Of a DNA stretch of 64,000 bases, positions 35,811-44,724 are shown in pieces (position 1 is the first letter of the stretch; every line of letters begins with the position of its first letter). The position numbers were made by a program, and so were the translations under genes. The notes beneath the pieces were generated by a model that saw only the letters and a list, made by a program, of their open reading frames with translations, had not been told where the DNA came from and did not search any database. This DNA comes from Arthrobacter sp. H35-D1 (GTDB lineage: Bacteria > Actinomycetota > Actinomycetes > Actinomycetales > Micrococcaceae), in NCBI RefSeq assembly GCF_030063185.1, contig NZ_JASISP010000003.1, positions 201,124 to 265,123 of the forward strand, given 5' to 3'.

Positions 35811-35895
35811 CTCCTGCACTTTCGGGGGTGATTTTACGAACGCTTCCGCAGCAACTGCATGAGTGATCCGGTAAAACCGCCCAAAACTGCAGGAG
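35811..35895. repeat. Imperfect long inverted repeat between convergent genes
   Basis: CTCCTGCA...ATTTTAC at 35811-35837 pairs with GTAAAAC...TGCAGGAG at 35871-35895, with a few mismatches and a two-base gap, around a 33-nt loop. It sits between the stops of metB and the MBL gene. Confidence 0.6.
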
Positions 35896-35936
35896 CGTCG
35901 GTGGATGGGGTGTCCGTTGTGGCCTGTTCGTCGGGC

Positions 35937-36755
35937 CTATTCGTCGGGGACAGTGTCGGTGACCCAGTCGATGTAGCGGCGCAGGGATCGCTCGGTAATG
36001 TCCTTCGCACCGCCGTCGATGGTGGCGAAAGCACCGTAGATTCGTTCGAAGGCCAGCGGCGCAGAGGTGTCAAGGATTCGTCGGATGGCACGGGCCGGCA
36101 GCGGGATGTTGTTGACGTAGCTGCGCATGGCGTTCACGGACTTCCTGTCCCGGCCGATACCGACGGTGTCGCCGGCCAGCAGTGCACCGTGCCCTTGTGC
36201 GCCAGCAAGCCAATGGACCATGCTGCTGCCGGCAAAGTGACCCCCGAACTGGTGCATAGCCAGGCCCGGCAAAAGCTCCTCCACGTCCTCCCACAACCGG
36301 ATTGCGGGGTCCGGGCGGCGAATCCACTGCCGGTCGGCAGCGGCAACGTAGACGGGTGCGCGACCAAAAGCGTGGCTCCACTGGATTGAGGAGCCGGTCA
36401 GGTGCGGATGGCTGGCTGCGACGACGGCGACCCCTCCCAAGGCGCGAACCGCCTCAATGCCAGCGTTGTCAAGGAATCCCGGGGGCTCCCACAGCAAGTT
36501 TCCGTGCTCCGTTTGCACGAGCAGGCCGCGTTGGCCTATTCCCAGTTCCGGCATGGTCTCCACGGCGTGGAGACCGGGTTCCAGCTCCACCACAGTGATG
36601 CGAAATCCCTCCGCCTCGAGTTCATCGCGGGTGGTCCAGCGCTGGCCAGTGGCGGGGACGTACTGGCGTTCATCGGAGCAGATTTCACACACCTGCGGGG
36701 GGTCGGTGGTGTCGGTATGTTCGATGGCGCATGTGGCGCACGTCCAGATGGTCAT
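35937..36755 (-). CDS. MBL-fold hydrolase with N-terminal zinc ribbon
   Basis: A 272-residue protein. The first 35 residues form a zinc-ribbon-like CATC...CEIC pair, then a metallo-beta-lactamase fold follows (VVAASHPHLTG, HQFGGHFAG, LLAGDTVGIG). The standard HxHxDH motif is reduced to SHPHLTG, lacking the Asp, so a one-metal or non-hydrolytic role is possible. I start it at ATG 36755, where the cysteine pair begins; the frame is open further upstream with no conserved features. Confidence 0.8.
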   Translation of the reverse strand: MTIWTCATCAIEHTDTTDPPQVCEICSDERQYVPATGQRWTTRDELEAEGFRITVVELEPGLHAVETMPELGIGQRGLLVQTEHGNLLWEPPGFLDNAGIEAVRALGGVAVVAASHPHLTGSSIQWSHAFGRAPVYVAAADRQWIRRPDPAIRLWEDVEELLPGLAMHQFGGHFAGSSMVHWLAGAQGHGALLAGDTVGIGRDRKSVNAMRSYVNNIPLPARAIRRILDTSAPLAFERIYGAFATIDGGAKDITERSLRRYIDWVTDTVPDE

Positions 36756-37148
36756 GGTGTTCCTTCGCGTAGTGCCTCGGCCGGCGAAACTGCATGGAGG
36801 GGAAGTGGCATATAAGACAGTCAACCAGTCAACTCTTGCGGCGAACAGGTGTGCGGGAAGTTGGTCTGCTGGCAGCGATTTGCTTAAATACACCATGAAC
36901 CTGTCAAATACTATGACAATAAGGTCACAGTTTGCCGACTTGCATATCGATTTGGTTTCGCTTTACTCTTGGTATTGTCCGTTTGGACAGGTCGCATTTC
37001 TTGGCGGCCACGATTGCCCGGATCTACCCACACCAACACCGTCATGTGGTAGATCACGGAAACAACCTCCATATTTACAGGTTGGACGGTGGTGCACAGA
37101 TGTCCGGGGACGGATGGAGCGCGAGGTGGCCTTTGGGAGAGCGCATCG
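36756..37148. promoter_or_regulatory. Divergent intergenic region and structured leader of the Rpf-like gene
   Basis: No gene is visible in these 393 bases. GATCTACCCACA at 37021-37032 pairs with TGTGGTAGATC at 37045-37055, and CAACCT near 37063 pairs with AGGTTG at 37079-37084. Two adjacent hairpins so close to the gene suggest a leader or operator. I could not match it to the cyclic di-AMP riboswitch that precedes many actinobacterial rpf genes. Confidence 0.4.
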
Positions 37149-37865
37149 ATGAAGAATACTAAAATGGTTCGTAATTTTGGCCGCGTTTTGGCAGTTGGTG
37201 CCCTCGTCGGAGGCGGACTGGCAGTTGCCGGAACTGGCGCCAACGCAGCAAGCGGCGGCACCTGGGACGCACTGGCACAGTGTGAAAGCGGCGGCGACTG
37301 GGGCATCAGCACCGGCAACGGTTTCTCTGGTGGACTGCAGTTCACCCCCAGCACCTGGGCAGCCTTTGGCGGCGCAGGAGCACCGCAGAACGCATCGAGG
37401 GCAGAGCAGATCGCCGTGGCCGAGCGAGTCCAGGCCGGCCAGGGATGGGGCGCATGGCCGTCCTGTTCAGCACAGTTGGGACTTTCCGGCGGAGGCGGCC
37501 AGGCCTACTCGCCTGCAGCTGTTCCGGCACCGGCCCCCGTAGTTGCGCAGTCCTCACAGGTTGTCCCCGTGCAGCAGGCTCCTGTGCAGCAAGCACCGGT
37601 CCAGCAGGCTCCTGTGCAGCAAGCACCGGTCCAGCAGGCTCCCGTGCAGCAGGCACCGGTCCAGCAGGCTCCTGTGCAGCAGGCACCCGCGACCGTTGCA
37701 CTCAGCGGCGAGACCTACACCATCCAGTCCGGCGACACACTGTCGACCATCGCTGACAAGCTGGGCATCCAGGGAGGATGGCAGGCGCTTTACCAGGCCA
37801 ACGCCGACACTGTCATCCACGCCGACCTCATCTTCACCGGCGCGGTCCTGCAGCTCCCGGCCTAA
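37149..37865 (+). CDS. Resuscitation-promoting-factor-like transglycosylase with LysM domain
   Basis: A 238-residue secreted protein that probably cleaves peptidoglycan. Residues 1-33 are a signal peptide (basic start, [16 protein letters not shown], cleavage after ANA). The transglycosylase-like domain begins [13 protein letters not shown] with catalytic Glu46 and has [15 protein letters not shown]. Eight VQQAP units form a linker, and a LysM domain ([18 protein letters not shown]) closes the protein. GGGAG lies nine bases before ATG 37149. Rpf proteins help dormant actinobacteria resume growth. Confidence 0.92.
   Translation: MKNTKMVRNFGRVLAVGALVGGGLAVAGTGANAASGGTWDALAQCESGGDWGISTGNGFSGGLQFTPSTWAAFGGAGAPQNASRAEQIAVAERVQAGQGWGAWPSCSAQLGLSGGGGQAYSPAAVPAPAPVVAQSSQVVPVQQAPVQQAPVQQAPVQQAPVQQAPVQQAPVQQAPVQQAPATVALSGETYTIQSGDTLSTIADKLGIQGGWQALYQANADTVIHADLIFTGAVLQLPA
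37569..37688 (+). repeat. Eight 15-bp coding repeats (VQQAP)
   Basis: The unit GTGCAGCAGGCTCCT recurs eight times with two alternating variants (GGCTCCT and AGCACCG). It encodes the flexible linker between the catalytic and LysM domains and can change length by slippage. Confidence 0.93.
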
Positions 37866-37869
37866 TCCC

Positions 37870-37983
37870 CACGCCCTCCCACTGCTCGCAAGCTCGCAGC
37901 GGGACCCTCGGGCGCGTGGCCCCAATCACGCCCTCCCACTGCTCGCAAGCTCGCAGCGGGACCCTCGGGCGCGTGGCCCCATC
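37870..37983. repeat. Tandem duplication of a 57-bp hairpin-forming unit
   Basis: Units at 37870-37926 and 37927-37983 are identical over 55 bases. Each can fold: the outer CACGC/GCGTG and inner CTGC/GCAG pairs close around GCAAGC. They follow the stop of the Rpf-like gene by four bases. Confidence 0.88.
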
Positions 37984-38014
37984 CACATAAACCCATAGGG
38001 TCAGCAGCTCGCGA

Positions 38015-38069
38015 CCAGCACGCCGAAGGGCGGCCCGCCATCGTGGCGGGCCGCCCTTCGGCGTGCTGG
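38015..38069. terminator. Bidirectional terminator, 26-bp perfect stem
   Basis: The arm 38015-38040 (starting CCAGCACGCCGAAGGGCGG) pairs perfectly with 38044-38069 around loop TCG. It sits between the convergent Rpf-like and amidohydrolase genes. No T-run follows, so termination is inferred from position and stability. Confidence 0.65.
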
Positions 38070-38143
38070 TGCACGTCCGGCCGTCGAATACGGAGAGACG
38101 TGGACGGAGGTGGCAGCAGGTGCGACGCTTGGCTGTCCGGCCT

Positions 38144-39544
38144 CTACCCGCGGGAGGCTGCGGCACCCACCCGGGTCTCGGCGTCGTGCGTGTAAACCTG
38201 CTTGCCGCCGATGAAGACTTTCATCGCCCGTGACATGACGTCGAGGGGATCCCCACTCCACAGCACCAGATCCGCGTCCTTGCCCGCCTTCAGCGAGCCG
38301 ATCCGGTCCGCCAAACCCAGCACCTTGGCCGGGTTGATGGTGATGGCGCGCAGTGCGGTGTCCGCATCCAGCCCCTCCTTGACGGCCAAGGCCGCCTGGT
38401 GGACGAGGAAGTTGATGGGCACCACGGGGTGGTCGGTGATAATGGAAATTTCGACGCCGGCCGCGGTCAGCTTGCCCGGGTTGGCCAGGGACCGCCCGCG
38501 CAATTCAGGCTTGGACTTGGTGGTGAAAAGCGGTCCGATCAGCACCGGGATGCCCCGATCGGCGATGACGTCTGCGATCAGGTGCGCTTCCGTGCCGTGG
38601 TCAATGACGAGCTCGTAGCCAAACTCGTCGGCCAGGCGGAGGGCCGTGGCGACGTCGTCGGTGCGGTGGCAGTGCTGGCGCCAGGGAATCTCGCGGCGCA
38701 GCACCATGGCCAGCGCCTCCATGTGGGCGTCGCGCGGTCGCGGCTCCGGCTGGGCCATCCAATTTTGTGCGTCCATGAACGCCTGGCGGATCACCAGCGC
38801 CGTGCCCAAGCGGGTGGAAGGGGTCTTCTTTTTCTCCCCATACACGGTTTTCGGGTTCTCACCCAGGGCCGACTTCAGCCCGCTGGGGGAGCGCAGCACC
38901 ATCTCTTCGATGTAGCGCCCGTGCGTGTGCATGGCCACTGCCTGTCCGCCAATGGGGTTGCCGGAACCGGGGTTGACGTTGACGGCGGTGATGCCGCCAG
39001 CCAGGGCGTCGTCGAAGCCGGGATCAAAGGGGTCCACGGCGTCGATGGCGCGCACGCCGGCCATGACGGGATTCGTCATCTCATTGACGTCGCTGGTGGA
39101 GCCCAGTTCGCCTTCGGGGTCCATGCCCAGATGCACATGTGCGTCGATGAAGCCGGGCAGTAGCCACTGCCCCTTGGCATCGAGGACGTCGGCACCCTCG
39201 GGAATCTCCAGCGATGCGCCCAAACCCAGAATTTTTCCGCCTTCCACCAGCACGGTTCCGTCAAAAGGTGCGCCTTCCACCGGCACCACATGGGCGTTCG
39301 TGATGGCCACAACACGCCGCTTTGCCGCGGCTGCGGCCTCGTGGATGGCGGCGCTGATGGAGGTCGTGTTGGCAGCAGGCTTCACCGGCGCACCTTTCCC
39401 ACCAGCCTTGCCAACCTTTTTGGCGGTGGTCGGCCCGCCCGGCTTCACGGGGACGGAGCCGGGCTTTCCTGCGGGGGCGGCAGCCCGGCGCGTGACCCTT
39501 CCAGGGATGAATCCGGGGTTGGGGGTGGGCTGTGAGTTGCTCAT
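38144..39544 (-). CDS. Amidohydrolase family protein
   Basis: A 466-residue metal-dependent hydrolase. The first 60 residues are Pro/Lys/Gly-rich and not part of the fold. The barrel starts at VVAITNAHVVPVEGAPFDG, and the metal motif HVHLG is in LLPGFIDAHVHLGMDPEG. WRQHCHRTDD holds the next histidines and the end has the usual GSLKAGKDADLVLWSGDPLD. Substrate is unknown; imidazolonepropionase-like and deaminase-like enzymes share this layout. It is convergent to the Rpf-like gene and divergent from the SDR gene. Confidence 0.88.
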   Translation of the reverse strand: MSNSQPTPNPGFIPGRVTRRAAAPAGKPGSVPVKPGGPTTAKKVGKAGGKGAPVKPAANTTSISAAIHEAAAAAKRRVVAITNAHVVPVEGAPFDGTVLVEGGKILGLGASLEIPEGADVLDAKGQWLLPGFIDAHVHLGMDPEGELGSTSDVNEMTNPVMAGVRAIDAVDPFDPGFDDALAGGITAVNVNPGSGNPIGGQAVAMHTHGRYIEEMVLRSPSGLKSALGENPKTVYGEKKKTPSTRLGTALVIRQAFMDAQNWMAQPEPRPRDAHMEALAMVLRREIPWRQHCHRTDDVATALRLADEFGYELVIDHGTEAHLIADVIADRGIPVLIGPLFTTKSKPELRGRSLANPGKLTAAGVEISIITDHPVVPINFLVHQAALAVKEGLDADTALRAITINPAKVLGLADRIGSLKAGKDADLVLWSGDPLDVMSRAMKVFIGGKQVYTHDAETRVGAAASRG

Positions 39545-39643
39545 GACTGCCTTTCGCGTGCCATCGGGGACCTTTCCAAGCTACCGCGTTTATTCCCCCA
39601 CAGGATGCTTTTGGACGCGGCTTGCCCGGCATAGTCTTGGACG

Positions 39644-40405
39644 ATGCATATGAAAACAGCCTTGATCACTGGGGTGGGCCGCACGGTTGGGCTGGGTGCC
39701 GGTGTTGCCCGCGCCTTGGCCGCAGACGACTGGGACCTGGTCCTGAACTATTGGCATCCCTACGACGAGCGCATGTTCGGCGGCGCAAAAACTCGTGACA
39801 TGGCCCGGGACATTGCCACGCTCACCGCCGAGCTTGTTGCGGCCGGCTCCAGGGTGTGGGCCGTGCCCGCAGACCTGGCCGACTCCTCCGCCGTCGAGCA
39901 TCTTTTCGCGCAGGTCGCCCAGGAGGCCGGCCCGCTGCAGGGGATGGTGCTCTCGCACTGCGAGTCGGTGGACTCGGCGATCCTCGACACCTCCCTGGAA
40001 AGCTTCGAGCGGCACTTCGCCGTCAACAGCCGGGCCAGTTGGCAGCTGATTGCGGCGTTTGCCCGCCAGGCCACGGACGACGGCGGCGCGGTCGTTGCGC
40101 TGACAAGCGACCACACGGCGTTCAACCTGCCCTACGGCGCGTCGAAGGGAGCGCTGGACAGGATTGTCATTGCGGCTGCGCGGGAATTGGCTGGGCAGCA
40201 CATCAGCGCGAACGTCCTGAACCCCGGCCCCGTGGACACCGGCTGGATGGACGATGCCGTGCGGGCCGAGCTGACGGCGTTGCAGCCGGGCGGACGGCTC
40301 GGCACGCCCGAGGACGTGGCGCCGACCGTCGGGTTCCTGCTGTCCCCGGCCGGGCGCTGGGTCAGTGGGCAGTTGATCAAGGCCGACGGCGGCTTCTCGG
40401 CCTGA
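39644..40405 (+). CDS. Short-chain dehydrogenase/reductase
   Basis: A 253-residue NAD(P)-dependent oxidoreductase of the classical SDR group. The cofactor motif is atypical (TGVGRTVGLGAG, residues 9-20), the catalytic Ser155 lies in ALTSDH, and Tyr164/Lys168 in YGASK. NPGPVDTGWMDD and the end VSGQLIKADGGFSA are typical. The extended GVGRTVGLG turn resembles enzymes acting on acyl or aromatic substrates. The promoter lies in 39545-39643, shared with the amidohydrolase. Confidence 0.88.
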   Translation: MHMKTALITGVGRTVGLGAGVARALAADDWDLVLNYWHPYDERMFGGAKTRDMARDIATLTAELVAAGSRVWAVPADLADSSAVEHLFAQVAQEAGPLQGMVLSHCESVDSAILDTSLESFERHFAVNSRASWQLIAAFARQATDDGGAVVALTSDHTAFNLPYGASKGALDRIVIAAARELAGQHISANVLNPGPVDTGWMDDAVRAELTALQPGGRLGTPEDVAPTVGFLLSPAGRWVSGQLIKADGGFSA

Positions 40406-40427
40406 CTTTTGCTCACGTATGCGCATA

Positions 40428-40690
40428 ACTCGGGGGTGAACCCTGCGCATAAGTGAAGTGCCGCTAGTTATGCGTTGGGTTGGGGGTTGAACCTGGCGCA
40501 TAAGCGGTTGTGCGCGTCACTCGGGGGTGAACCCTGCGCATAAGTGAAGTGCCGCTAGTTATGCGTTGGGTTGGGGGTTGAACCTGGCGCATAAGCGGTT
40601 GTGCGCGTCACTCGGGGGTGAACCCTGCGCATAAGTGAAGTGCCGCTAGTTATGCGTGCAATGCGGGGGTGAACCCTGCGCATAAGTGAA
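40428..40690. repeat. 91-bp tandem repeat array upstream of kdp
   Basis: Units start at 40428, 40519 and 40610. The first two are complete and virtually identical, the third is truncated near 40657, and another half unit follows. Each unit contains CGGGGGTGAACCCTGCGCAT and a variant (GGGGGTTGAACCTGGCGCAT). CGCATAA and TTATGCG can pair within the unit. Confidence 0.93.
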
Positions 40691-40744
40691 CAGCCACAGC
40701 AGACACAAAGCGAGAACTCTCAGGTAGCACGTCAGGAAGGTGTC

Positions 40745-40782
40745 AAGAACGGCGGCCAGCGCGTTAAGAACGCGTAAAAACG
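40745..40782. promoter_or_regulatory. Candidate KdpE direct repeats in the kdp promoter
   Basis: AAGAACG at 40745 and 40766 and AAAAACG at 40776 are spaced 21 and 10 bp apart, two and one helical turns. OmpR-class regulators such as KdpE bind direct repeats spaced this way. GCGTTAAGAACGC at 40761-40773 is also a short palindrome. Confidence 0.4.
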
Positions 40783-40852
40783 GGCGGCAGCGCCCCCGCA
40801 CGGATGTGTGATTGAGAAAGACATCAACGCACATTGTGAAAGGGAGCTGGTT

Positions 40853-40945
40853 GTGGAATTGGTTACGTGGTTAATTTTGGTGTTGGTGGGGCTGGGATTG
40901 CTGGTGTACCTGCTTACGGCCCTCATTCGACCCGAGAAGTGGTGA
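40853..40945 (+). CDS. kdpF: KdpF small membrane subunit
   Basis: A 30-residue protein (VELVTWLILVLVGLGLLVYL then [10 protein letters not shown]), one transmembrane helix ending in the RPE-W/R tail characteristic of KdpF. It starts with GTG 40853 after AGGGAG. KdpF stabilises the KdpABC potassium pump. Its TGA overlaps the GTG of kdpA. It is shorter than usual gene-length cut-offs and easily missed. Confidence 0.9.
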   Translation: MELVTWLILVLVGLGLLVYLLTALIRPEKW

Positions 40946-42609
40946 ACGCGGCCATGGAACTCCATGCATTCGCGCTAACCACCCAGCTGGTCATCCTCAT
41001 AGTGACCCTCGGGGCACTGCACCAACCGATGGGCAAATATCTGGCGGCAACGTTCAGCAGCCACAAACACTTGGCGGTGGAACGTGGCCTGTACAAACTC
41101 TCCGGAGTGGAACCGCGTGCCGACCAGCATTGGAAGGTTTATCTGCGCTCGCTGGTGGCCTTTAGCCTCGTCTCCATCGTGGCGTTGATCGCCTTCCAAC
41201 TGCTCCAAGGAGTGCTCCCGTTCAACCAGGGCCTGGGCTCCGTTGATCCGTGGGTTGCCATGAACACGGCCATCTCCTTTGTGACCAACACCAACTGGCA
41301 GACGTACGCACCTGAAACCACACTGGGCTTCGGCGTGCAGATGCTGGGACTGGCCGTGCAGAACTTTCTCTCCGCCGCCGTCGGACTGGCCGTGGTGGTT
41401 GCGCTCATCCGCGGACTTGTGCGGTCCCAAACTTCCAATCTAGGCAACTTTTGGGTGGACTTGACCCGCGGCGCCCTCCGGGTGCTACTGCCCATCAGCA
41501 TCATTGGCGCAGTGGTGCTGATCATCACCGGGGTTGTGCAAAACTGGGGCGGGACGGACATTCACACCCTTGTCACCGGCGCACAGCAAACCGTCCCGGG
41601 CGGGCCCGTGGCCTCCCAGGAAGTCATCAAGTTGCTGGGCACCAACGGCGGCGGCTACTTCAACGCCAACTCCGCCCACCCTTTTGAAAACCCCAACGCT
41701 CTCAGCAACCTCTTTGAGGTGTTCTTGATTCTGCTGATCCCCTTCTCCTTACCGGCCATGTACGGGCGCATGGTGGGCGATAAACGCCAGGGGTACACAC
41801 TGCTCACCGTCATGTCCGCATTCTGGCTTATTTCAACAGCACTGATGGGCTGGGCGCTTGCCGCTTTCGCAGGCACCGGAACCAGCGTGGGTGAAGGCCT
41901 TGAGCAACGTTTCGGCGCCAACGGCACCGCACTGTTTGCCACCGCCACCACACTGACCTCAACCGGGGCCGTCAATGCCGCCCACGATTCCCTACCACCC
42001 CTGGCTGGCGGACTCGCCATGGTGAACATGATGCTAGGAGAAGTTGCTCCCGGCGGCGTGGGATCAGGGCTGTACGGGCTGCTGGTGCTGTCCGTAGTGG
42101 CCGTCTTCATTGGCGGACTCATGGTGGGACGCACCCCGGAAATGTTGGGCAAGAAGGTGGGCGCCGGGCAAATGAAACTGGTCGCCGTGTACATTCTGGT
42201 GACACCAACCCTGGTGCTGCTCGGCACGGCCATCACCGTCTCCATTCCCGCGCTCGCCGCCGCCGCCCCGGCGCAAGGACCGCACGGATTCAGCGAAGTC
42301 CTCTACGCCTTCACCTCGGCCGCGAACAACAACGGCTCCGCCTTTGGTGGCATCACCAGCTCCGGACCGGCATTGGCCACCATGTTGGCACTGGCCATGT
42401 TCTTCGGCCGGTTCCTGCCGATCGCCCTGGTGCTTGCCCTGGCCGGTTCCTTCGCGAAACAACGCAAGATACCGAACACCGCCGGCACCCTCGCCACGCA
42501 CGGCCCCCTCTTTGCGGTGCTGCTTGGCGGGATCGTACTGATCCTCACCGCACTCACCTACTTCCCGGCGCTCGCCTTGGGCCCGGCTGCTGAAGGACTG
42601 CTGAAATGA
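40942..42609 (+). CDS. kdpA: Potassium-transporting ATPase subunit KdpA
   Basis: The K+-selective, ten-helix channel-like subunit of the high-affinity Kdp pump. The 555-residue protein carries the selectivity-filter-like segments [26 protein letters not shown] and [12 protein letters not shown], as in other KdpA. I start at GTG 40942, overlapping the kdpF stop; ATG 40954 is an alternative. It overlaps kdpB by four bases. Confidence 0.96.
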   Translation: MNAAMELHAFALTTQLVILIVTLGALHQPMGKYLAATFSSHKHLAVERGLYKLSGVEPRADQHWKVYLRSLVAFSLVSIVALIAFQLLQGVLPFNQGLGSVDPWVAMNTAISFVTNTNWQTYAPETTLGFGVQMLGLAVQNFLSAAVGLAVVVALIRGLVRSQTSNLGNFWVDLTRGALRVLLPISIIGAVVLIITGVVQNWGGTDIHTLVTGAQQTVPGGPVASQEVIKLLGTNGGGYFNANSAHPFENPNALSNLFEVFLILLIPFSLPAMYGRMVGDKRQGYTLLTVMSAFWLISTALMGWALAAFAGTGTSVGEGLEQRFGANGTALFATATTLTSTGAVNAAHDSLPPLAGGLAMVNMMLGEVAPGGVGSGLYGLLVLSVVAVFIGGLMVGRTPEMLGKKVGAGQMKLVAVYILVTPTLVLLGTAITVSIPALAAAAPAQGPHGFSEVLYAFTSAANNNGSAFGGITSSGPALATMLALAMFFGRFLPIALVLALAGSFAKQRKIPNTAGTLATHGPLFAVLLGGIVLILTALTYFPALALGPAAEGLLK

Positions 42610-44720
42610 ACCTGACCACCCTCCGCGCGGCACTGCCCTTGGCGTTGTCCAAACTCAACCCCCGCCTCATGATCCATTCTCCTGTCATGTTCACAGTGCT
42701 CATCGGTTCGATCCTGTGCACCGCAGTGAGCATCCAACAGCTCATCCTGGGCTCCTCGACGGCAGTGTTTTCCTTCAGTGTCACGGTCTGGTTGTGGCTG
42801 ACTGTGCTGTTCGGGAACCTGGCAGAGTCCATCGCCGAGGGCCGTGGTAAAGCGCAGGCAGACAGTCTGCGTTCAGCCCGCACCTCGGTCATGGCACGAC
42901 GGCGGAGCTCGGCTTTGGTGCCCGCCGGCCAGCTAGCCGGGGGAGAGCCGGACTACGAGGAAGAAATGGTTCCTGGCACCGACCTGGTGGTGGGAGACAT
43001 GGTGATTGTTGTGGCCGGGGAACTGATCCCCAGCGACGGTGACGTCATCGAAGGCCTGGCCAGTGTTGACGAATCCGCCATCACGGGCGAATCAGCACCT
43101 GTCATCCGTGAATCTGGCGGGGACAGGAGCTCGGTCACCGGCGGCACCATGGTGCTCTCGGACCGGATTGTGGTGCGCATTACCGCAGCCAGCGGCAAAA
43201 CGTTCCTGGACCGCATGATCTCCCTCGTCGAGGGTGCCACCCGTCAAAAAACACCCAACGAGATCGCCCTGAACGTGCTGTTGGCCTCGCTGACCATCGT
43301 GTTTGTTGTGGCCATTATGACCTTGGCGCCCATGGCGGCATTCGCCAATGCGCTGCCGAGCCCGGTGGTCTTGGTAGCCCTGGTGGTCTGCCTGATTCCC
43401 ACCACGATTGGTGCGCTGGTCCCAGCGATTGGTATTGCCGGCATGGACCGGCTCATCCAACGCAATGTGCTGGCCACCTCCGGACGGGCCGTGGAAACAG
43501 CCGGCGATGTGACCACCTTGTTGCTGGATAAGACCGGCACCATCACGTACGGAAACCGCCGGGCCGTGGCATTTATTGCAGCCGACGGCGTCAGCGAAGA
43601 AGAGCTGATCGAAACCGCACGGCTATCCTCACTCGCCGATGAAACACCCGAGGGCCGATCCATCGTGGAACTGGCCGACGAGAGGACTGAAGGAGTTGAA
43701 GCTGGGGGACTCGGCGCCACGCAGACACTGAGTGCTGATGTTGAGATCATTGAGTTCAGCGCCACCACCCGCATGAGCGGGCTCAACCTGCCCGTGGGTC
43801 ATCCCGCCAACCCGGGTACCACCATCCGGGAGGTCCGCAAAGGGGCCGGATCCGCCGTCGAGCGTTATGTCAGCGAGCGCGGCGGGATGCTGCCAGCTGA
43901 AGTGCAGCAGGCTGTGGAGACTATTTCCGGAACCGGTGGCACCCCGCTGCTGGTGGCCAGCCACAACGGCGAGCGCGCCCAGATTTTGGGTGTCATTCAC
44001 CTAGCTGATGTGGTTAAACCCGGCATGAAGGAGCGGTTCGCGGAGCTGCGGGCCATGGGCATCAAGACCATCATGATCACCGGCGACAACAAGATCACGG
44101 CGGCGGCTATTGCGGCCGAGGCTGGCGTGGATGACTTTGTTGCCGAGGCTACGCCGGAGGACAAGCTGGCCGTGATCAAGGCCGAGCAGGAGTCCGGGCG
44201 TTTGGTGGCGATGACAGGCGATGGCACTAACGACGCCCCGGCGCTGGCCGCGGCGGATGTGGGGGTGGCCATGAATTCAGGCACGAGTGCGGCCAAGGAA
44301 GCGGCCAACATGGTGGATCTGGATTCCGATCCCACCAAGCTGATCGACATTGTGGGCATTGGCAAGCAGCTATTGATCACCCGTGGTTCGTTGACCACGT
44401 TCTCGGTGGCCAACGATGTGGCGAAGTATTTTGCGATTGTGCCGGCCTTGTTCGCGGCCACGTTCCCGGGACTGGGGCTTTTGAACATTATGGGCTTGTC
44501 CTCGCCGGAGAGCGCCATTCTCTCCGCCGTGATTTTCAATGCCCTGATCATTGTCCTCCTGGTGCCGCTGGCGTTGCGCGGGGTGAAATACCGGGCAGTG
44601 TCCGCCGCTCAGGCGCTGTCCAGGAACCTGTTGGTGTATGGCTTGGGCGGCATGATCGCCCCGTTCGTAGGCATCAAAGCCATTGACCTTGTTCTTTCTC
44701 TCTTCCCAACGATTGGTTAG
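42606..44720 (+). CDS. kdpB: Potassium-transporting ATPase subunit KdpB
   Basis: The P-type ATPase that drives K+ uptake. The 704-residue protein has the actuator motif [15 protein letters not shown], the phosphorylated aspartate in [13 protein letters not shown], and the hinge [12 protein letters not shown]. Membrane helices cluster at residues 20-80, 220-290 and 600-700. The start overlaps the kdpA stop by four bases. Confidence 0.97.
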   Translation: MNLTTLRAALPLALSKLNPRLMIHSPVMFTVLIGSILCTAVSIQQLILGSSTAVFSFSVTVWLWLTVLFGNLAESIAEGRGKAQADSLRSARTSVMARRRSSALVPAGQLAGGEPDYEEEMVPGTDLVVGDMVIVVAGELIPSDGDVIEGLASVDESAITGESAPVIRESGGDRSSVTGGTMVLSDRIVVRITAASGKTFLDRMISLVEGATRQKTPNEIALNVLLASLTIVFVVAIMTLAPMAAFANALPSPVVLVALVVCLIPTTIGALVPAIGIAGMDRLIQRNVLATSGRAVETAGDVTTLLLDKTGTITYGNRRAVAFIAADGVSEEELIETARLSSLADETPEGRSIVELADERTEGVEAGGLGATQTLSADVEIIEFSATTRMSGLNLPVGHPANPGTTIREVRKGAGSAVERYVSERGGMLPAEVQQAVETISGTGGTPLLVASHNGERAQILGVIHLADVVKPGMKERFAELRAMGIKTIMITGDNKITAAAIAAEAGVDDFVAEATPEDKLAVIKAEQESGRLVAMTGDGTNDAPALAAADVGVAMNSGTSAAKEAANMVDLDSDPTKLIDIVGIGKQLLITRGSLTTFSVANDVAKYFAIVPALFAATFPGLGLLNIMGLSSPESAILSAVIFNALIIVLLVPLALRGVKYRAVSAAQALSRNLLVYGLGGMIAPFVGIKAIDLVLSLFPTIG

Positions 44721-44724
44721 CACT

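Noticed and set aside
36897-37148. Cyclic di-AMP riboswitch before the Rpf-like gene
   Set aside because: The expected conserved GGGTGAAT-like and GGGGGA stretches in the right order were not found; only unrelated hairpins are visible.
40428-40690. CRISPR array
   Set aside because: Units are contiguous with no variable spacers, the period is 91 bp, and no cas gene is nearby.
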